64,000 bases of DNA, from the NCBI GenBank assembly GCA_026545765.1, contig JAIFAC010000195.1:62001-126000 (forward strand). The letters run 5' to 3'. This document shows, piece by piece, positions 60,150 to 64,000 of this stretch (position 1 is its first letter; each line of letters begins with the position of its first letter). The stretch comes from Plantago major (lineage: Eukaryota; Streptophyta; Magnoliopsida; Lamiales; Plantaginaceae). The notes beneath the pieces were generated by a model, which saw only the letters and a list, made by a program, of their open reading frames with translations, searched no databases and had not been told where the DNA came from. Position numbers and translations under genes: made by a program.

Positions 60150-61290
60150 CCTATTTCCTCAATAACTTCAATAATGACCATGGCTTTCTGCCAGACCCAC
60201 AACTTATCCTTATTCGATGTAGTTCTCCTACCTCCTTGGTGATTTGACCAATCTTTAGCTCCATTCCTCTCAAGGTGTTGGTTCTTCTAATGTTATCTTC
60301 GCCCTCGAGATAAAAGAGTCGGTCTTTGCAGTTGAACTCACCTTGTTGTTTCACAAACTTCCGATGTCTCCCATCTCATTCATTATCAGATCAATCTTTT
60401 CTTCCATGGAGGATGGTTTCGTGGATTGTGCCACCTCTGGTGGTATAGGTGCTGCAGTGGGTGGCCTAGGTGGTATTTCAGGTTGGTTCAAGCTAGGTCC
60501 AGTCTGATATGATAGGAGAGGGTGTTAAGGAATGTAGCTGTTTACCGGTTGGTTTCTAGGTCTCCATTTCCTTTATTCTCGCACGAGTGTGCCTCTTCAA
60601 TCATGCGCTGATTCCCCGGTTCCTCATTCATGCCTTCCTTCCTTCCCATCCTTATCTCTATAGCTTCAATTCTCCGTTAACTGCTTCCAAGGGGCTTCTT
60701 CGATTTCTCAGACTTCCTTAGTAGTCACCCTTCTTCCTCGTCCTTTTTGCATGGATTTCTCACTAAGGTTCTCGCATAAATCCTTCTTGGGGGCGCGTCA
60801 AGCAGGTTTCCTTGACATGCTCCGTCAATAAGTGTCTTGACAGAGTCAATTCCCTTGTAAAAGTTGTCGACCTTATCAAACAAAGACGTAAGAGTGCATT
60901 AGGCTCACAAGTAGATCCTTATATCTCTCCCATGCTTCGTGAAAGGTTTCGTCAATTGGTCAATTTTTCGATTTCGCTCTTCAGTCGGATGTCTTCTTCA
61001 ATGGGAAGTATCTCGAGCATAAACATATTGAAGACCTCGCCCCATGTAGTTAAGCTACCGGTGGTAGTGTAAAGCCGCCTTCGCATTGTCCTTAAGGTAA
61101 CTAGGGAAAATCCTTCTTCTAAGTCGACATTCCGTGAGCCTGCTCAATGGTTTACCTCCAACTATTGCGTAGAATTCCTCGAAAGTGCATCGGTGCTCGT
61201 TGAGTTCCCGAGAAGTGCGATACTGGTTCAGATGGGTACCCTTCGTGTCATACTCTCTTGTGATCCTTTCCGTAGATGCTCGAGGCATGC
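60150..61290 (-). pseudogene. Athila-like gag (minus strand)
   Basis: Gag-like sequence is recognisable as FPSYLKDNAKAALHYH near 61065-61115 and CTFEEFYAIVGG near 61170, with further fragments in other frames to about 60150. Frameshifts and stops break it. It is the particle protein of the element whose primer-binding site is at 61903-61920. Confidence 0.65.
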
Positions 61291-61902
61291 GTAAGCCTTA
61301 GCATAACATAGTCGCACGGGTCCGTTGTCTTCGCCCAAGAATTCCACCTCGCATTGTTATCCCTTCTTCGTTCTCATCTAACCTCAACCTTTCCTCGCCT
61401 ATCCTTAGCCTTTCCTATTCCAAATCTTCCCTCTTGCTTGATCTCAAGTCGAATCTTAAGCAACGCAAGTTCGTAAGTGGTGACATTCCCATGGATTGTC
61501 GTTGTTGTTTCCTTCCCCACCATGTAGCTAGATGATTCCATGATGGTGGTAAATGCCGCTTTCAAGCTTATCTATGTCATCTTTAAACGGTACTACCGTG
61601 TTCCCGCTTCTCCTTCCTCGCATAAAGACTAATGCATAAACTATCACGTATACGTATAGATTATACTAGAAAGATAATACACATAAATATAAAGTTACGT
61701 ATTTTTGGTTTTTGATAAGTAAACAAACTAATACAGAAAAGAAAATATTTTTAGATTTTTTCCTGTGAAAATCGATTTCAACAGAATATATATATATATT
61801 TTGGGTTTATGCTATACTAATTGAAAGATAGTGCGTTAAGTAAAGCGAAAGAAAGATTTCAACTTATCTCGGATGATCGAAACTTGCTTGACCGGTCAAG
61901 TG

Positions 61903-61920
61903 TCCCCGGAAGCGGCACCA
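61903..61920 (-). other. primer-binding site of the minus-strand Athila-like element
   Basis: Minus-strand TGGTGCCGCTTCCGGGGA lies next to the LTR end CACATCA and resembles the tRNA-Asp complement. Confidence 0.7.
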
Positions 61921-61925
61921 AATTT

Positions 61926-63321
61926 TGATGTGCACTTGAGAATTTGAATGCGTTGTAGTACCTATAATCCTCAATTGCAATCAAAGATTAAATTTCTAAT
62001 TGTCGGAACCTCACAAACACACAGTAATAGCGATAAGTTAACTCGGAATGTCGTTCTCCATGCACACTTAGCATAGGAACAAACAAGTAACGTTTTGATT
62101 TTGCGTGCAGACAGCAGACAGATTAAAATTAAACAGATTGCAAGTAGATGATTGATTCGTAATTAAACCCTAATTCTATTGATGAAGATCGATGGTGGTT
62201 GAATCTTAAAGGACCCCTGACCTCCCTCGTACTATGCTACTCCCAACTTCCTAGTAAATATCCTACGCGATTACATCTAACGACAGAAGGGCATAATACT
62301 AATACCAAGGCGCAGTCGATACCAGCACCCCTACTCAGTTCAATGAAACTACTGTGTCACTCAACATAACATCACACCACAAAGGATGTATAGAGTTGTA
62401 TAATCACGATTTACGTCTAAGAACTATTCCATTAATATAACTCGGTATATAAAGAAGTAGCACAGCAGAATTTTGACGGTTCGCCTTTACAAGAGAAAGT
62501 TAGCTACTCATAGTAATCTACTACAGACTAAAATCAAAAAATAGAAGAAGAAGAAGAAGAAGAAGAAGAAGAAGAAGAAGAAAGAAGAAGAAGAAGAAGA
62601 AGAAGAAGAAGAAGAAGAAGAAGAAGAAGAAGAAGAAGAAGAAGAAGAAGCAGCAGCAGCATCAGCTTAGTCTCTGATGTCTTCGTGCTGCTTCTAGGGT
62701 TTCCTCCTTCTGGGTGCCTAACGGCCAGTGGTTTTGGGGTTTCACTTCCCCGAGGACTGGTTCTCTCTCAGGAGAGCTGCTTTGGGAGCGGTGAATGATT
62801 ATGAGACCCCAAGGGTCTTATTTATACTATAGAAAACGTCCCATAGCCGCCATTCTTCAATAAGGAAGGTCAGAAAGGTGGGGATTTTAGCCTAACAGGC
62901 CAGAAAAACCCATATTCTAGAATCTTCGCTCGATCATCGTCGATCACCGCCATCTTCGATTCCTCTAGCTTCTTTGTCTGTTTTCTCCGTTCTTCGTTTT
63001 CGGGCTTCGTAACTTCGTTTCCTCGAAAAGTGGTCTTCTACAATGTTGTAGCATCTGCAATTACCTTCACATTGGTTGGTCACATGACATGTTTTGACAC
63101 CTCGAACTCCGTGCAATGGCCAAATCAACGATTTCTTATTTTCCTTGCTTTACCAAATATGACGCTTTTGACACCTAAATCATGCAATTCTCAAAACGCA
63201 ATCATGACCTACAAATATGCAAGAAGTTGGTAATTGGCCATAATATAATGCAAATATTGAATCTTGGACAAAAAACAAGGGTCTAAAAGCATGCAAAATC
63301 GCACATTTCATTGTCACATCA
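61926..63321 (-). repeat. 5' LTR of the minus-strand Athila-like element (1.4 kb)
   Basis: On the minus strand it starts TGATGTGACAATG and ends AAGTGCACATCA, so the termini are inverted repeats. It directly precedes the primer-binding site. It contains the GAA microsatellite. Its inner end (61926-62105) is repeated in inverted orientation at 63322-63503. Confidence 0.65.
62544..62661 (+). repeat. (GAA)n/(CAG)n microsatellite
   Basis: About 105 bases of AGA/GAA repeat with a single break near 62580, followed by four CAG units at 62649-62661. Confidence 0.95.
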
Positions 63322-63503
63322 GCACGCGAAACTAGAACGTTACTTGTTTGTTCCTGTGCTAAGTGTCTATGGAGAACGACATTCCGAGTTAACTTACTAC
63401 TATTACTGTGTGTTTATGAGCTTCCGACAATATAAATTCAATCTGTGATTGTAATTGAGGATTACAGGTACTACAATGCATTCAAATTCTCAAGTGCAGA
63501 TCA
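63322..63503 (+). repeat. inverted fragment of the same Athila-like LTR
   Basis: It is the reverse complement of 61926-62105 with scattered changes and ends near GTGCAGATCA, matching the LTR end GTGCACATCA. No primer-binding site follows, so it is a 3' or solo LTR remnant. Confidence 0.75.
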
Positions 63504-63519
63504 TCGTGTAAGTTCAAAC

Positions 63520-64000
63520 AACCCTTCTGTTTGCCATCCCGAACGATGTTAGGCACTCCAGAGGCCTCACACATCTCGGTGATCAAACATGGAAAACTCA
63601 AAGCTCAAGGCCTCGGACGATGTGTGAACATCTCCACCAATATGACTGCTCCAACATTTACGATTCTTTCACACTCAGATCTCCCTCACAATGTATTTAA
63701 AGTATTTCCCAGGCTTATTTAGTAGTTGAGCATGTTTGAATCAGTTTAAACATGTGAGGATCTACATAACTAAACAGGATATTAAGAGCCTTCTCATTGT
63801 TGTTAGCATCAACGAGTTCTTTTGCATCATAATCACGTTCTGGTTTAGGAATGCAATCTTTGTCCTCATCAGGAGGCAATAAAGGCAAAGTATAACCATC
63901 AAGAAAACTTCTCCAAACACAAATATCAATGGATTTGATATGCGAGCGAATACGAGTTTTTCAAAGATTATAGTTGGAGCCATCAAGTACAGGTGACCAA
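63520..64000 (-). pseudogene. Ty1/copia gag fragment (UBN2-type), runs off the window
   Basis: On the minus strand, from the right edge, the sequence reads PVLDGSNYNL, a stop, then TRIRSHIKSID, DGYTLPLLPPDEDKDCIPKP and LVDANNNEKALNILFS. This is the start of a copia gag of the DUF4219/UBN2 type. A frame change near 63770 leads to AWEIL and HCEGDLSVKES. Stops and frameshifts show it is decayed. Confidence 0.75.

Noticed and set aside
62544..62661. CRISPR-like or satellite array
   Set aside because: It is a simple trinucleotide microsatellite without spacers. No CRISPR array exists in this window.

Overview
This is nuclear DNA from a flowering plant, most likely a eudicot. The evidence is interrupted genes with GT-AG introns, plant-type transposons of many orders, a tRNA-derived SINE, Stowaway-like MITEs and long AT-rich intergenic DNA. 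About four protein-coding genes of the plant itself are visible, all on the minus strand. They are a ten-exon alpha/beta hydrolase (1638-7313), a two-exon gene for an unrecognised protein with a basic AT-hook-like patch and a C-terminal membrane anchor (32891-34467 or slightly longer), a five-exon mitochondrial ribosomal protein bL9m gene (36941-42783), and an intronless eight-cysteine lipid-transfer-protein-like gene (56390-56725). From memory, the hydrolase and bL9m resemble Arabidopsis At5g53050 and At5g53070, which would make this a conserved gene neighbourhood stretched by transposons.

Layout. 1-7.4 kb holds the hydrolase gene, with a SINE in its last intron and a Stowaway-like MITE in intron 3. 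7.4-10.4 kb is AT-rich and holds two related TA-flanked MITEs and a hAT-type MITE. 10.4-30.9 kb is a stack of insertions. An outer element with about 60-bp terminal inverted repeats (10442-30922) appears to split an older MITE. It contains a hAT transposon (10810-27795, perfect 8-bp target duplication). The hAT transposase gene is in turn split by a 13.5-kb Ty3/gypsy Tat-lineage retrotransposon (11990-25539, perfect 5-bp target duplication). The outer element also holds a probable solo LTR (28203-30700), itself hit by a 312-bp hAT MITE with a perfect 8-bp duplication. 31.4-32.7 kb is a non-autonomous Mutator-like element with a perfect 9-bp duplication, just downstream of the second gene. 32.9-42.8 kb holds the second gene and bL9m, whose introns contain MITEs and a palindrome-rich patch.

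43-64 kb is mostly transposon debris. An 8.35-kb Athila-like retrotransposon (44406-52759) keeps gag, a protease and a late ORF but shows no reverse transcriptase or integrase. It sits in the terminal repeat of a second Mutator-like copy. Further right are minus-strand gag fragments with their primer-binding sites, a LINE-like 3' end, the lipid-transfer-like gene, an inverted pair of LTR-like repeats, another Athila-like fragment with a 1.4-kb LTR, a GAA microsatellite, and a Ty1/copia gag fragment running off the right edge.

The plant genes show no sign of acting in one pathway. What links the window is transposon layering. Target duplications and interrupted reading frames give an order of events that can be read from the sequence.
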